Assembly: GCF_000381925.1 (NCBI RefSeq)
Contig: NZ_KB907309.1
Location: forward strand, 620,001-684,000
Length of the DNA: 64,000 bases
DNA from: Nocardia sp. BMG111209
Lineage (GTDB): Bacteria; Actinomycetota; Actinomycetes; Mycobacteriales; Mycobacteriaceae
Direction: 5' to 3'
Position 1 is the stretch's first letter, and every line of letters begins with the position of its first letter. The notes under the pieces were generated by a model, which saw nothing but the letters and a program-made list of their open reading frames with translations, did not search any database and was not told the DNA's origin. Shown one piece after another: positions 39,103-49,241 of this stretch. The position numbers were made by a program, and so were the translations under genes.

Positions 39103-41493
39103 TCAGTGGCGGCCGTTCGGACCGTCCCACTCGGTCGACTCACCATCTCCGTTCGGCGCGGGACGGCCGGACTGATCTTGTTCGGGCCGGTTCCAGCCAC
39201 GGCCGTACCGTGCGCCACCGGCCGGTGCCCAGCCCGCGGAGGGCTGACCACCCGCGTAACCCTGACCGCCGTAACCCGGCGGCGGACCGCCGGCGGTACC
39301 GGGTTGCCCGTTCTCGACGTCCTCGGCGGGCGGCCAGCCCGGCGCCGACCAACCGGCCGGGGCGCCGTAGTCCGGACGCGAACCGTGGGTACCCGGGCGC
39401 GGATACGTCTGGGTGGCGCCGGGCGCCGCCGGATACGGCTGCTGGGCCTGCTGCGCGGGCACCGGATAACCGAAGGCCGGCTGCCGGCCGCCGTCGGCGT
39501 GACCGACCGGGACGGGCGCGGTCGCGGGCACCGGCTGCTGGCCCTCCGGGGGCCACGGCTCGCCGCGCTCGGCGGCCAGTTCCCGGGGCGTCTTCACCGG
39601 CGGGCGGTCCGACGGGGTGCGCTCGCCGAAATCGTTGAACGCGGTGATCCGCGGCCGCTTCTCGACGGTGGACAGCACCCCCTCGAGCTCCCGGCGGTGC
39701 AGCGTCTCCCGCTCGAGCAGCGCGGTGGCCAGCGAGTCCAGTTCGTCGCGATACTCGTTGAGGATCGCCCACGCCTCGGTGTGCGCGGCCTCGATGAGGT
39801 TGCGCACCTCCTCGTCGATCTCGCGGGCGACCTCGTGCGAATAGTCCGAGCCCATACCCATCGATCGGCCCAGGAACGGGTCGCCCTGCTCCTGGCCGTA
39901 GCGCACCGCGCCGAGCCGCGCGCTCATGCCGTATTCGGTGACCATCGCGCGGGCGATCTTGGTGGCCTGGTCGATATCGGAGGAGGCGCCGGTGGTCGGC
40001 TCGTGGAAGACCAGTTCCTCGGCCGCGCGGCCACCCATCGCCATGACCAGCCGGGCGATCATCTCCGAGCGGGTCATCAGGCCCTTGTCGTCCTCGGGGA
40101 CGGTCATGGCGTGGCCGCCGGTGCGACCGCGGGCCAGGATCGTGACCTTGTAGACCGGCTCGATATCGGGCATCGCCCACGCGGCCAGGGTGTGACCGCC
40201 CTCGTGGTACGCGGTGATCTTCTTCTCGTGCTCGCTGATGATGCGGCTCTTGCGCCGCGGGCCGCCGATGACCCGGTCGACCGATTCCTCCAGGGAGGCG
40301 CCGGTGATCATGTTGCCGTGCTCGCGGGCGGTCAGCAGCGCGGCCTCGTTGATGACGTTGGCCAGATCGGCGCCGGACATGCCGACGGTGCGCTTGGCCA
40401 GCCCGTCCAGATCGGCGTCGGTCGCGATCGGCTTGCCCTGCGAATGCACTCGCAGGATGGCGCGGCGACCGGCGAGATCCGGGTTGCTGACCGGGATCTG
40501 GCGATCGAAGCGGCCCGGGCGCAGCAGCGCCGGATCCAGGATGTCGGGCCGGTTGGTGGCCGCGATGATGATCACACCGGCGCGGTCGCCGAAGCCGTCC
40601 ATCTCGACCAGCAACTGGTTCAGGGTCTGCTCGCGCTCGTCGTGACCGCCGCCGAGGCCCGCGCCGCGCTGGCGGCCGACCGCGTCGATCTCGTCGACGA
40701 AGATGATGCAGGGACTGTTCTGCTTGGCCTGATCGAACAGGTCGCGCACGCGGGAGGCGCCGACACCGACGAACATCTCGACGAAGTCCGAACCGGAGAT
40801 GGTGAAGAACGGCACCCCCGCCTCGCCGGCCACGGCGCGGGCGAGCAGCGTCTTACCGGTACCGGGCGGGCCGTAGAGCAGCACGCCCTTCGGGATCTTG
40901 GCGCCCAGGGCCTGGTAGCGCGCCGGATTCTGGAGGAAGTCCTTGATCTCGTAGAGTTCCTCGACCGCCTCGTCGGCGCCGGCCACGTCCGCGAACGTGG
41001 TCTTGGGCATGTCCTTGGTCAGCTGTTTGGCCCGGGACTTGCCGAAGCCCATCATGCCGCCGCGGCCACCGCCCTGCATCCGCGCCATCACGAAGACGAA
41101 CAGGCCCAGCAGGATCACCATCGGCAATACGAACAGCAGCACCTGGGTGAACCAGCTGTCCTGTTTGACGGTGGTGTTGTACGGGGCCCCGGAGTCCTGC
41201 ACATCCTTGAGCACCTGGGCGGCGACCTCGCTGCCGCCGGGGTACTTCGCGATGATCTGGGACGAGCCGCTGGTCGCATCGGTGCCCTTGTTCAGGGTGA
41301 TGCGCAGCTGCTGTTCCTTGTCATCGATCTGGACCTGCTTGACGTTGGCCTTGTCCTGCAACTGGCTGAGCGCCACCGACGTATCGACGTTCTTCCAGCC
41401 GCGCGTGTCGTTGCTGAAATAGCTGACCAGATAGATCACGAGCAGGATGCCCGCGACTATGGCCAGGTTGCGAAACACTGTCTTGCGGTTCAT
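39103..41493 (-). CDS. ftsH: ATP-dependent zinc metalloprotease FtsH
   Basis: 796 residues. Two membrane segments (about 9-26 and 114-137) frame a periplasmic domain; AAA+ Walker A GPPGTGKT (208-215), the SRH region and the HEGGH zinc site in [13 protein letters not shown] follow. Residues after about 640 are a long Pro/Gly/Gln-rich tail, longer than in E. coli but usual in this order. It degrades membrane and regulatory proteins. The 346-bp region upstream contains no gene on this strand and must hold its promoter. Confidence 0.95.
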   Translation of the reverse strand: MNRKTVFRNLAIVAGILLVIYLVSYFSNDTRGWKNVDTSVALSQLQDKANVKQVQIDDKEQQLRITLNKGTDATSGSSQIIAKYPGGSEVAAQVLKDVQDSGAPYNTTVKQDSWFTQVLLFVLPMVILLGLFVFVMARMQGGGRGGMMGFGKSRAKQLTKDMPKTTFADVAGADEAVEELYEIKDFLQNPARYQALGAKIPKGVLLYGPPGTGKTLLARAVAGEAGVPFFTISGSDFVEMFVGVGASRVRDLFDQAKQNSPCIIFVDEIDAVGRQRGAGLGGGHDEREQTLNQLLVEMDGFGDRAGVIIIAATNRPDILDPALLRPGRFDRQIPVSNPDLAGRRAILRVHSQGKPIATDADLDGLAKRTVGMSGADLANVINEAALLTAREHGNMITGASLEESVDRVIGGPRRKSRIISEHEKKITAYHEGGHTLAAWAMPDIEPVYKVTILARGRTGGHAMTVPEDDKGLMTRSEMIARLVMAMGGRAAEELVFHEPTTGASSDIDQATKIARAMVTEYGMSARLGAVRYGQEQGDPFLGRSMGMGSDYSHEVAREIDEEVRNLIEAAHTEAWAILNEYRDELDSLATALLERETLHRRELEGVLSTVEKRPRITAFNDFGERTPSDRPPVKTPRELAAERGEPWPPEGQQPVPATAPVPVGHADGGRQPAFGYPVPAQQAQQPYPAAPGATQTYPRPGTHGSRPDYGAPAGWSAPGWPPAEDVENGQPGTAGGPPPGYGGQGYAGGQPSAGWAPAGGARYGRGWNRPEQDQSGRPAPNGDGESTEWDGPNGRH

Positions 41494-41748
41494 AGAGCGT
41501 CGGCCGGCGGGCCAGTCCTTTCCGGTGACTTCCGGGGTGCGTGCCTACTATGCGTGCGATCGGGCGAGCGTGCGTGGTTTCGGGTACTCATCTGCTCGAT
41601 TCCCGCCGACTGCGGCGGAAAAGGATGCGGACAAGCCACGTTACCGCGTACGGTCTACTCGATACATCGCGCAGTTCGGCAGCTGATCCAGTTCAACAGG
41701 TAAACGGCCGGGGAATGTTTCTGGTTCCCGACCCGCACCGGGGCGATC

Positions 41749-41771
41749 CAGACAGATGCTGCCTCTGTCTG
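41749..41771 (+). promoter_or_regulatory. Leader hairpin 1 upstream of the 41840 gene
   Basis: CAGACAGA-TGCTGCC-TCTGTCTG, a perfect 8-bp stem with a 7-nt loop, unusually AT-balanced for this genome, 69 nt before the next start codon. The arms could also be an operator. Confidence 0.5.
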
Positions 41772-41775
41772 TCCA

Positions 41776-41796
41776 CATGCCCTTCATCATGGCATG
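41776..41796 (+). promoter_or_regulatory. Leader hairpin 2 upstream of the 41840 gene
   Basis: CATGCC-CTTCATCAT-GGCATG, a perfect 6-bp stem with a 9-nt loop directly after hairpin 1, so the two could stack. A third short pair TTGT/ACAA follows at about 41813-41825. The rest of 41494-41748 shows no gene or RNA I recognise. Confidence 0.45.
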
Positions 41797-41839
41797 CGGG
41801 TTCTATTGTGAGCGACAACACAACAAGAGCGCAGGGGGT

Positions 41840-42772
41840 ATGGACATAGTCGAGCTACGGACACCCACAGCGATTCTGCGACACGGCGACGGGCGGCTGA
41901 CCGTGCTGCGGCCCGGCACCGACGGCGAGCGCGTGCTCGACGTACCGGTGTCCGAGCTGCTCAAGGTCCGGCTCAACCGTCGCGCCGACGACGCCGTCGT
42001 CATCGAGATCTACCTGCGATACCCGACACCGGTGCTGACCGGCATCCCGGCCGACCGGACGCCACTTCCGGTCCTCATCGCCGAGCACGACGTGCCGGCG
42101 GCGATGGTCATCGTGGAGCGACTCAACGCTCAGATCCTGGAAACCCAGCGCATCGACATGTCCATGCCGGACCTGACCCCGCCCGCACCGGAATGGGGCC
42201 GCAACGGCCCGCTGCGCGCGGACGTGGACCGGGCGGTGAAGCGGATGGCCCCGCAGCGCGATACCCGGGCCGCCGTCACCGCGCTGCACCGGCTGGTCAT
42301 CGCGGACGAATTCGCCCTGGAGACCGCGGTCGTGGTCACCGATACCGATACCGTCCCGCCCCCGGCCGGACGCGGGGTTCTGGCGGTCACCACCGAGCGC
42401 ATGTTGTTCGTACCGCTCGAGGCCGATGCCCGGCACGCCTACGAAATGCCCGTCGCCGCGCTGATCTCCGCCCAGCCCACCGACGATTCCGCGCCGGGCA
42501 GTGGTGGCGACTACGGCATCGACGTCTTCGACGGCAATCTGACCGTGCACTTCACCGGGACGGATCGGGCCGATACCGATCGGGTGATCGGCGCGCTCAA
42601 TTTCGCCATCCAGCGGTCCTCCGCCGAAGGGGCGGTCGCCGTACCCGATCCGGGCGTGGCACAGCTGTACTCCGAATGGGATCTGCTGGTCGAACGGCAT
42701 TCCCTCGGCATGGTGGACGACGCGCAGTTCCAGCGGTACGGCCGCGGGATCCTGCGCTCGCTGCCCGACTGA
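41840..42772 (+). CDS. Unknown cytosolic protein, 310 residues
   Basis: I do not recognise a family. The protein is soluble, with no signal or membrane segment. Residues 1-105 look like a beta-rich PH-type module (TAILRHGDGRLTVLRPG), 125-270 another (GVLAVTTERMLFVPLEA resembles PH-like bSH3/GRAM domains), and the C-terminal 40 residues (SEWDLLVERHSLGMVDDAQFQRY) resemble a SHOCT-like helical hairpin. The ATG at 41840 follows GGGGG closely; the upstream open frame to 41756 covers the hairpins and is unlikely to be coding. It is convergent with the DUF1266 gene. Confidence 0.7.
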   Translation: MDIVELRTPTAILRHGDGRLTVLRPGTDGERVLDVPVSELLKVRLNRRADDAVVIEIYLRYPTPVLTGIPADRTPLPVLIAEHDVPAAMVIVERLNAQILETQRIDMSMPDLTPPAPEWGRNGPLRADVDRAVKRMAPQRDTRAAVTALHRLVIADEFALETAVVVTDTDTVPPPAGRGVLAVTTERMLFVPLEADARHAYEMPVAALISAQPTDDSAPGSGGDYGIDVFDGNLTVHFTGTDRADTDRVIGALNFAIQRSSAEGAVAVPDPGVAQLYSEWDLLVERHSLGMVDDAQFQRYGRGILRSLPD

Positions 42773-42790
42773 CCGGACCGCCCGGGGCGG

Positions 42791-43657
42791 CTATTCGGCC
42801 CGGCCGGAGGCGTGCACCGCGCTCCGCAACCCGATACGCCGCCACGGGCTGGTCGGTCGCTGCCACAACCGCAACAGCTCCAGCCGCCGGTCGAGACCGC
42901 CGGACTTCAGCTCGGCCAGATCCTCACAGGCCTGCCAGTAGGTCCAGCCGGTCAGGTAGGAGTCGCCGAACTGCCGCCAGTTCCGGTACCGGCGCTGGGC
43001 CGGCGGCAGGGCGCGCATGACGTATTCCCAGGCCACGTCGGCGTCCAGATACCCCGCGGTGAAGGCCATCCGGGCGACGGCCACCACCCGGGCCAGATCC
43101 CAGGCGGCGATATCGGCGGGCAGCGGCTGGGTCAGGTGGTCGGTGAGCCCGAGCTTGATCGCCTGCGACCAGATGTCGTAGTCGCGGACCAGCGCCTCCG
43201 GATTGTCCATTCCCCGGAACGAGCCGACCTGCCGCAGGAAGGCGCGGTGCCGGTCGGCGCGTTCGCCGAAGCGGTCCCGTTCCGGCGAATTCACCGATGC
43301 GGTCACCAGCGGGTGCACCAGCTCGTACAGCGGCGCGTGCATCCCCTCCAGCAGCTGTTCCATCGAGGCCATCGCCTGGGCGCCGTCGGTGATACCCCAG
43401 GCGCCGGTCAGCGTGTCGATGGCCAGCTCCCGGCGGTCACCGAGCGGGTGCTGGCGTTCGGGTCCGAGCAGCAGCGCATCGTGGAAGGCGTCCCAGCGCG
43501 CCGAGTAGAAGGCGCCCAGGGACAGCGCCCGCAGCTCGTCGTCGGATACCTGCGCGCCGGACCAGTGGTCGTCCTCCCGCCGATCCAGCTCCTCGTACGG
43601 AAACGTGGTCAGGGTCGGCATGTCGCGGGCAGCAGCCATCCTCCGATTGTGTCTCAT
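42791..43657 (-). CDS. DUF1266 domain protein
   Basis: 288 residues. The DUF1266 signature is clear in the C-terminal half: DTLTGAWGITDGAQA, AWDLARVVAVARMAF, GYLDADVAWEYVM and YRNWRQFGDSYLTGWTYW. No signal peptide. These proteins are widespread and uncharacterised; some are linked to toxin or contact systems, but nothing here supports that. Start uncertain: 43657, 43639 or 43621. Divergent from the DUF2277 gene. Confidence 0.75.
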   Translation of the reverse strand: MRHNRRMAAARDMPTLTTFPYEELDRREDDHWSGAQVSDDELRALSLGAFYSARWDAFHDALLLGPERQHPLGDRRELAIDTLTGAWGITDGAQAMASMEQLLEGMHAPLYELVHPLVTASVNSPERDRFGERADRHRAFLRQVGSFRGMDNPEALVRDYDIWSQAIKLGLTDHLTQPLPADIAAWDLARVVAVARMAFTAGYLDADVAWEYVMRALPPAQRRYRNWRQFGDSYLTGWTYWQACEDLAELKSGGLDRRLELLRLWQRPTSPWRRIGLRSAVHASGRAE

Positions 43658-43778
43658 CGATCTTGATCGAGCACGGTTTTCGGTCTCCGCATCGCGTCGG
43701 GGGTTTTACGACACGGTAATTACGCACCGACTCGTTCCCGGCTGACGCAGGTGGCCGCAGAGCGCTACTCTCGGCGCC

Positions 43779-44030
43779 ATGTGCAGAAGTATCACCGTCC
43801 TGCGCGGGCTCGAGCCCCCTGCCACCGAGCAGGAGATCTACGCCGCAGCCCAGCAGTACGTCCGGAAGGTCGGTGGCCTGTCCGGGCTGTCGTCCACCAC
43901 CAAGCCCGCCTTCGACAAGGCGGTGGCGGCGATCGCGGCCGCGACCACCACCCTGCTGGCGGAGTTGCCGGAGCGGCGGGTGCCCCCGTCGACCGAGCCG
44001 CCGCTGCGACGGCTGGCCGCCGCGGACTGA
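43779..44030 (+). CDS. DUF2277 protein
   Basis: 83 residues beginning MCRSITVLRGLEPPATEQEI, the conserved start of the DUF2277 family (MCRNI...LRGLEPPAT). Function unknown; the invariant N-terminal Cys-Arg is notable. It precedes the PfkB kinase by 14 bp on the same strand and may be co-transcribed with it. Confidence 0.85.
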   Translation: MCRSITVLRGLEPPATEQEIYAAAQQYVRKVGGLSGLSSTTKPAFDKAVAAIAAATTTLLAELPERRVPPSTEPPLRRLAAAD

Positions 44031-44044
44031 CCATCGGATATCCC

Positions 44045-44926
44045 GTGGCGACAGCCGTGTTCGCCGGTCTGGCGACACTGGACATCGCCTATGCCGTCCC
44101 GCGATATCCCGCGGAGGACAGCAAGACCCAGGCCACCGGGCAATTCCTCGGCGGGGGCGGGCCGGCGGCCAATGCTGCCGTGACCTACGCGCAACTGTCC
44201 GGGCAGACGCCGGCGCTGGTCACCGCGCTCGGCACCGATCCACTCGCGCGGCTGATCCGCGCCGATCTCGAGGCCCACGGGGTGGCCCCGCACGATGTGA
44301 CTCCCACCGGCACGCACCGCCCGCCGGTGTCCTCGATCGTGGTCGCGACCGAAGCGGCGACCCGGACGATCGTCTCCATGGACGGCGCGGAGATCTCCGC
44401 GCGCTTCGACCCCGCCCAGCTCCGCGCATCGGACGACGCGAAGGTACTGCTCGTCGACGGTCACCATCCCGAGATCGCGATCGGATTCGCCACCGCCGCC
44501 CGGCGAGCGGGCATACCGGTCGTCCTCGACGCGGGCCGGTGGCGGCCGGTGCACGCGGACCTGCTGCCGCTCACCACGATCGCGATCTGCTCGGCCGCCT
44601 TCGCACCACCCGGAACCGGCGGCGATAGGGACGCGGTCCTCGATCACCTGCACGAGCAGGGCGTGCGGTACGCGGCGATCAGCCGGGGCCCTGCGCCGAT
44701 GCCGTTCCGCACACCGGAGGGGCGGGGCGAGCTCGCGGTACCCGCTGTCGACGCGGTGGACACCCTCGGCGCCGGTGATATCCTGCACGGCGCCTTCTGC
44801 CACTATCTCGTTGCGGGACAACAGTTTACGGACGCACTGCGCGATGCGACCGCCGTCGCCTCGGCCTCCTGCCGATATCTCGGCACCCGCGAGTGGATGC
44901 GACACCCGATCCCTCGTTCCCGCTGA
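44045..44926 (+). CDS. PfkB-family carbohydrate kinase
   Basis: 293 residues from a GTG at 44045 (CTG/ACC codons further upstream are less likely; the frame is open to 43751). PfkB signatures: GGGGPAANAAVTYAQL and DTLGAGDILHGAF with the catalytic Asp and anion hole. It would phosphorylate a sugar or nucleoside; the substrate is not evident. It overlaps the first unit of a 24-bp tandem repeat at its stop codon. Confidence 0.85.
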   Translation: MATAVFAGLATLDIAYAVPRYPAEDSKTQATGQFLGGGGPAANAAVTYAQLSGQTPALVTALGTDPLARLIRADLEAHGVAPHDVTPTGTHRPPVSSIVVATEAATRTIVSMDGAEISARFDPAQLRASDDAKVLLVDGHHPEIAIGFATAARRAGIPVVLDAGRWRPVHADLLPLTTIAICSAAFAPPGTGGDRDAVLDHLHEQGVRYAAISRGPAPMPFRTPEGRGELAVPAVDAVDTLGAGDILHGAFCHYLVAGQQFTDALRDATAVASASCRYLGTREWMRHPIPRSR

Positions 44927-45045
44927 ACGCCGATCCCCGGGCTCGATGAGCACCGGCCCCTCGGCCACGCCGAGCACCAATCCCCCAGGCATACTCAGCA
45001 CCTGCCCTTCGGCCATGCTCAGCACCGATCCCCCGGGCTCGATGA
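44926..45045. repeat. Tandem array of five degenerate 24-bp units
   Basis: Units at 44926, 44950, 44974, 44998 and 45022. Units 2-5 all start GCACC; units 1, 3 and 5 share a CGATCCCCCGGGCTCGATGA-like core, while 2 and 4 share GCCCYTCGGCCAYGC, so a 48-bp higher period exists. It lies between convergent genes (PfkB stop and the kinase stop at 45107). Read in one frame it encodes imperfect octapeptides (STGPSATP, STNPPGIL, STCPSAML, STDPPGSM) but no convincing gene. Confidence 0.75.
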
Positions 45046-45106
45046 ACGCCGCCGCGACGGTCCGCGACCGGCATCCGGTCGTTCCGAACGCCGTGGCAGT
45101 CGAACC

Positions 45107-45793
45107 TCAGTGGCCCCCACCACCGGTGACAACGCGGTAGCCCGTGCCGTCGGCGTACAGGATCAGGTCTGCACGGGTCCGGGTTCGCGCGACCAGTTCC
45201 GCGTTCGGGAGGTCGCTGCGCAGCACCTTGTCGTGTGCGGAATCCGCGGTGCGGCCGCCGCGGCGGTGCCGGTCCAACAGTCGCTCGGTGCGTAGCGCCG
45301 TCGCGGCGTCCAGGTACCAGACCTCGTCCAGGCGGGCCCGGACCGCCGCCCAGCCCGCCCGGTCGTGGAGCAGGTAGTTGCCCTCGGTGAGCACTATCGG
45401 CAGCTCGTCCAACATCACCCGGTCCGGCACCGGTTCGTGCAGTGCGCGGTCGTAGGCGGGCCAGCGCAGCGGCCGGCCGAGAGGCGTGTCGCGCAACGCA
45501 TGTAGGCGGTCCACGTACCCGGCCACATCGAAGGTGTCCGGCGCACCCTTGCGTTCCGAGAGCCCGCGTGCGACCAGTTCGGCGTTGGTGAGGTGGAATC
45601 CGTCCATCGGCGCCACCCCCGCCACCGGGGTACCGGCCTGCGCGTCGATCGCATCCCGCAGCGCCGCCGCGAACGTCGACTTCCCCGCTCCCGGCGGACC
45701 GGCGATACCCAGGACGAATCGGCCCGGCCGCGCTCCCGCCGCCGCCCGCACCCGAGCGGCCAACTGCGACAAGGACATCCAGGTGTCGGACAC
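45107..45793 (-). CDS. P-loop nucleoside/nucleotide kinase family protein (uridine kinase-like)
   Basis: 228 residues with Walker A GPPGAGKST (about 32-40), substrate-side MDGFHLTN and LTEGNYLLHD, and LLDRHRRGGRT lid residues. This branch is related to uridine kinase and type I pantothenate kinase; a CoaX-type kinase is already present, so a role on a nucleoside or sugar is more likely. It is convergent with the PfkB kinase. GTG start at 45793; an ATG five codons later is possible. Confidence 0.8.
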   Translation of the reverse strand: MSDTWMSLSQLAARVRAAAGARPGRFVLGIAGPPGAGKSTFAAALRDAIDAQAGTPVAGVAPMDGFHLTNAELVARGLSERKGAPDTFDVAGYVDRLHALRDTPLGRPLRWPAYDRALHEPVPDRVMLDELPIVLTEGNYLLHDRAGWAAVRARLDEVWYLDAATALRTERLLDRHRRGGRTADSAHDKVLRSDLPNAELVARTRTRADLILYADGTGYRVVTGGGGH

Positions 45794-46072
45794 GGTACCC
45801 TCGCTGTCGTCGGGAGCCGGCGCAGGCGGGCGTCCCGCAGCCGCACGCGGACCTCATCGCCGACGGATCCGCGTGAGCGGCGGCGAGCCGGGTGCCGCAC
45901 CGTCGTCACCGGCCCGTGTCCGCCGCTCCGACCCTACTCATCTGCCGCACAACCGTTAGAGCCGAGCTCTCGACAGCGCGGGGTTCGGCCAATAACGTCC
46001 GAGCCGATGTGATTCGTCGCTCCGCGTGTTCCGTCTCGACCCGGCCACCCACCTGAGCGAAAGGTGCAAGTC

Positions 46073-48517
46073 GTGACCACCACCAGCGACACCTCGGCGG
46101 ACAACGTCACCTCCGGCCGCGGTGAGACCGTGGCGCCACCGGGTTACCGACTGTCGGACCTGCCCGGCCCGCTGGACCGCGAGGAACTCGAGACGCTCGA
46201 CGCCTGGTGGCGGGCCGCCAATTATCTGGCGGTCGGGCAGATCTATCTGATGGCCAATCCGCTGCTGACCGAACCGCTCGCCGCGGAACACATCAAACCC
46301 CGGCTGCTCGGGCATTTCGGTACCGTGCCGGGCCTGAATCTGGTGTGGGCACATGCCAATCGGGCGATCCTGGAACGCGACCTGCGCGCGGTGTTCGTCG
46401 CCGGGCCCGGACACGGCGGCCCCGGGCCGAATGCGTGCGCCTGGCTGGAGGGCACCTGTTCCGAGCTGTACAGCGCGATCCCCCGGGACGCGCGGGGGAT
46501 GCGAGAGTTGTTCCACCAGTTCTCCTTTCCCGGCGGCGTGCCCAGTCACTGCGCACCGGAGACCCCGGGCTCGTTCCACGAGGGCGGTGAGCTCGGATAC
46601 TCACTGCTGCACGCCTACGGCGCCGCCCTGGACAATCCGGATCTCACCGTCTTCTGTGTGATCGGCGACGGCGAGGCCGAGACCGGGCCGCTGGCGACGA
46701 GCTGGCACGGCAACAAATTCCTCAATCCGGCCCGCGACGGCGCGGTACTGCCGATCCTCGCGCTCAACGAGTACAAGATCGCCAATCCCACCGTGCTCGC
46801 CCGCATCCCCGAATCCGAACTGCTGGCACTGCTGCGCGGCAACGGGTACGACCCGGTGGTGGTCGGCGGCAACGATCCGACCGCCGTACACCAGGCCATG
46901 GCCACCGCACTGGACACCGCCCTGGACCGCATCGCGGAGATCCAGCACGCCGCCCGGCTGCGCCACGACGATCAGCGACCGGCCTGGCCGATGATCGTGC
47001 TGCGCACCCCGAAGGGGTGGACCTGCCCGCCGATCGTGGACGGCGAGGCGGTGGAGGGCACCTTCCGCGCGCATCAGGTGCCGCTGTCCGCCGCACGCAC
47101 CGATACCCAGCACCGTGTGGTGCTGGAACAGTGGTTGCAGTCCTATCGGCCGCAGGAGCTGTTCGATTCGATCGGGCATCCGTCGCCGCAGGTGCTGCGG
47201 CTGGTCCCGCAGGGCGACCGCCGGATGAGCGCCAATCCGGTCGCCAACGGCGGAACGGTACTGCGCGATCTGCGGCTGCCGGAATGGGCCGGCTACGCCG
47301 TCGACGTGCCGGCGCCGGGTGCGACGATGCACGAGGCGACCCGGGTGCTGGGCGGTTTCCTGCGCGACGTGACCGCCGCCAACCCGGACAACTTCCTCAC
47401 CTTCGCCCCCGACGAGCTGGCCAGCAACCGGTTGCAGGACATCCTGACGGTCACCGGCCGCGACTGGCAGGCGCAGATCGGCGAGCACGACGAACATCTG
47501 GACCGCAGCGGCCGGGTGATCGAGGTGCTGTCCGAGCACATGTGCCAGGGCCTGCTGGAGGGGTATCTGCTGACCGGCCGGCACGGCGTGTTCACCTGCT
47601 ACGAGGCGTTCATCCACATCGTCGACGCCATGTTCAACCAGCATGCGAAATGGCTGGACGCGAGCAGCCGGGTGCCGTGGCGACGGCCGCTGGCGAGCCT
47701 CAACTACCTGCTCTCCTCGCATGTCTGGCGACAGGACCACAACGGCTTCACCCATCAGGATCCGGGCTTCCTCGACGTGGTGCTGAACAAGAAACCCGAG
47801 ATCGTCCGGGTGTACCTGCCGCCGGACGCGAACACCCTGCTGTCGGTGTACGACCACTGCCTGCGTTCGCGGCACTACGTCAACGTGGTGGTGGCGGGCA
47901 AACAGCCGCAACCGGATTGGCTCTCGGCCGACGCGGCCGCGACGCACTGCGCACGCGGTATCGGGATCTGGCAGTGGGCCGGGCACAACGACGACCTGGG
48001 CAGCACCCCGGACATCGTGCTGGCCTGCGCGGGCGACGTACCCACCCTGGAGACCCTGGCCGCCGCGTCGATCCTGCGGGAACGCTTGCCGCAGTTGCGC
48101 ATTCGGGTGATCAACGTGGTCGACCTGATGCGACTGCTCCCGCGCGACCAGCATCCGCACGGCCTGCCGGACTCCGAATTCGACACGCTGTTCACCCGGG
48201 ATCGGCCGATCCTGTTCGCCTTCCACGGCTATCCGTGGCTGATCCATCGGCTCACCTATCGCCGCACCAATCACGCCGGCATGCACGTCCGCGGATATCA
48301 GGAGAACGGGACCACGACCACCCCGTTCGATATGGTCATGCTCAACAACATGGACCGCTACCACCTGGTACGGGATGTGGTGGATCTGGTGCCGGAGCTG
48401 CGCGAGACGGCGGCCGGGCTGCGGCAGGACATGACCGATGCCCGGCTGGCCGCCCGGGACTGGACCCGCCGCTACGGCGAGGACATCCCGGAGGTCACCC
48501 AGTGGCGCTGGCAGTGA
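46073..48517 (+). CDS. xfp: Xylulose-5-phosphate/fructose-6-phosphate phosphoketolase
   Basis: 814 residues, thiamine-diphosphate enzyme of about the usual length. Seen: [18 protein letters not shown], the pyrophosphate/Mg motif [26 protein letters not shown] segment, and [18 protein letters not shown]. It cleaves xylulose-5-P or fructose-6-P with phosphate to acetyl-phosphate. AAAGG 8 nt before the GTG at 46073 supports this start over 46064. No ackA or pta is adjacent. Its end overlaps the convergent cyclase gene by 23 bp. Confidence 0.95.
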   Translation: MTTTSDTSADNVTSGRGETVAPPGYRLSDLPGPLDREELETLDAWWRAANYLAVGQIYLMANPLLTEPLAAEHIKPRLLGHFGTVPGLNLVWAHANRAILERDLRAVFVAGPGHGGPGPNACAWLEGTCSELYSAIPRDARGMRELFHQFSFPGGVPSHCAPETPGSFHEGGELGYSLLHAYGAALDNPDLTVFCVIGDGEAETGPLATSWHGNKFLNPARDGAVLPILALNEYKIANPTVLARIPESELLALLRGNGYDPVVVGGNDPTAVHQAMATALDTALDRIAEIQHAARLRHDDQRPAWPMIVLRTPKGWTCPPIVDGEAVEGTFRAHQVPLSAARTDTQHRVVLEQWLQSYRPQELFDSIGHPSPQVLRLVPQGDRRMSANPVANGGTVLRDLRLPEWAGYAVDVPAPGATMHEATRVLGGFLRDVTAANPDNFLTFAPDELASNRLQDILTVTGRDWQAQIGEHDEHLDRSGRVIEVLSEHMCQGLLEGYLLTGRHGVFTCYEAFIHIVDAMFNQHAKWLDASSRVPWRRPLASLNYLLSSHVWRQDHNGFTHQDPGFLDVVLNKKPEIVRVYLPPDANTLLSVYDHCLRSRHYVNVVVAGKQPQPDWLSADAAATHCARGIGIWQWAGHNDDLGSTPDIVLACAGDVPTLETLAAASILRERLPQLRIRVINVVDLMRLLPRDQHPHGLPDSEFDTLFTRDRPILFAFHGYPWLIHRLTYRRTNHAGMHVRGYQENGTTTTPFDMVMLNNMDRYHLVRDVVDLVPELRETAAGLRQDMTDARLAARDWTRRYGEDIPEVTQWRWQ

Positions 48518-49211
48518 CGTCCGGCAGCAGCGCGAAAATCGTTGCCGGACCGCCGGATCCGTTCCGGTAGCGCGGCCCGCCGACGAGTATCCGGGCGCCG
48601 GTGACCGGCAGCGCGGCGAGATTCGCGAGGCATTCCAGGCTGATCCGGCGCTCTCGGTACAGCCGTTTCGACACGGCGTATCCGTGGTCGAGACCGACGT
48701 CGGGGCCGAGGGTGTCGATGCCGAGGGCGCCGCGCCGGCCCAGCCGCCCGGTATCGAGCAGCCACTGCACGGCCTCGACCGAGAATCCGGGCTGCCGACC
48801 GGCTTCCGCGCCGCTACCCGCGAATTCCGTTGTGCCCCATTTGCCGTCCCAGCCGGTCCACGCGATCACGGCCGCGCAGTCCGGGATCCGGCCGTGCGCC
48901 CGCTCCCACGCCCGCAGGTCCGCGACGGTGATCGCGTAGTCCCGATCGCCGCACCGGTCGCGCACGTCCACCTTCACGGCGGGCAGGAAGAGGTCGTCCG
49001 GATCGAGTTCGTCGGCGGCCGCGCCGTCGGGATCGAAGTGAATCGGTGCGCCCCAATGGGTTCCGGTGTGCTCACCGTGCCGGACGGCTTGCAGGTAGTA
49101 ACCGTCCGCCTCGATCGTCGCCACCGTCTCGAGCCGGAACTCCGGATCGCCCGGGTACCGCGGCGTCGTCGCCGGATCGAGTACGTGGGACAGGTTCACC
49201 AGGGTGGTCAT
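48495..49211 (-). CDS. Cyclase family protein (kynurenine-formamidase-like metal hydrolase)
   Basis: 238 residues. The family motif HxGTHxDxPxHF appears as [12 protein letters not shown], with Gly replacing the usual Asp, a variant seen in some cyclase-family members. [24 protein letters not shown] leads into it. Metal-dependent amide or ester hydrolysis is likely; the substrate is unknown and no kynurenine genes are near. It is 30 bp downstream of the Ser/Thr kinase gene on the same strand. Confidence 0.8.
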   Translation of the reverse strand: MTTLVNLSHVLDPATTPRYPGDPEFRLETVATIEADGYYLQAVRHGEHTGTHWGAPIHFDPDGAAADELDPDDLFLPAVKVDVRDRCGDRDYAITVADLRAWERAHGRIPDCAAVIAWTGWDGKWGTTEFAGSGAEAGRQPGFSVEAVQWLLDTGRLGRRGALGIDTLGPDVGLDHGYAVSKRLYRERRISLECLANLAALPVTGARILVGGPRYRNGSGGPATIFALLPDVTASATG

Positions 49212-49241
49212 CGGCCGATCATCGCAGGTTCGCCCGGTCGA

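Noticed and set aside
41756..41839. Upstream extension of the unknown gene to the ATG at 41756
   Set aside because: It would place the start inside the first hairpin arm and add a Cys/Met-rich tail with no family support.
43838..45025. A 395-codon minus-strand frame containing octapeptides (VLSMAEGQ, VLSMPGGL)
   Set aside because: It is antisense to the clear PfkB kinase for most of its length; the octapeptides come from the 24-bp DNA repeat.
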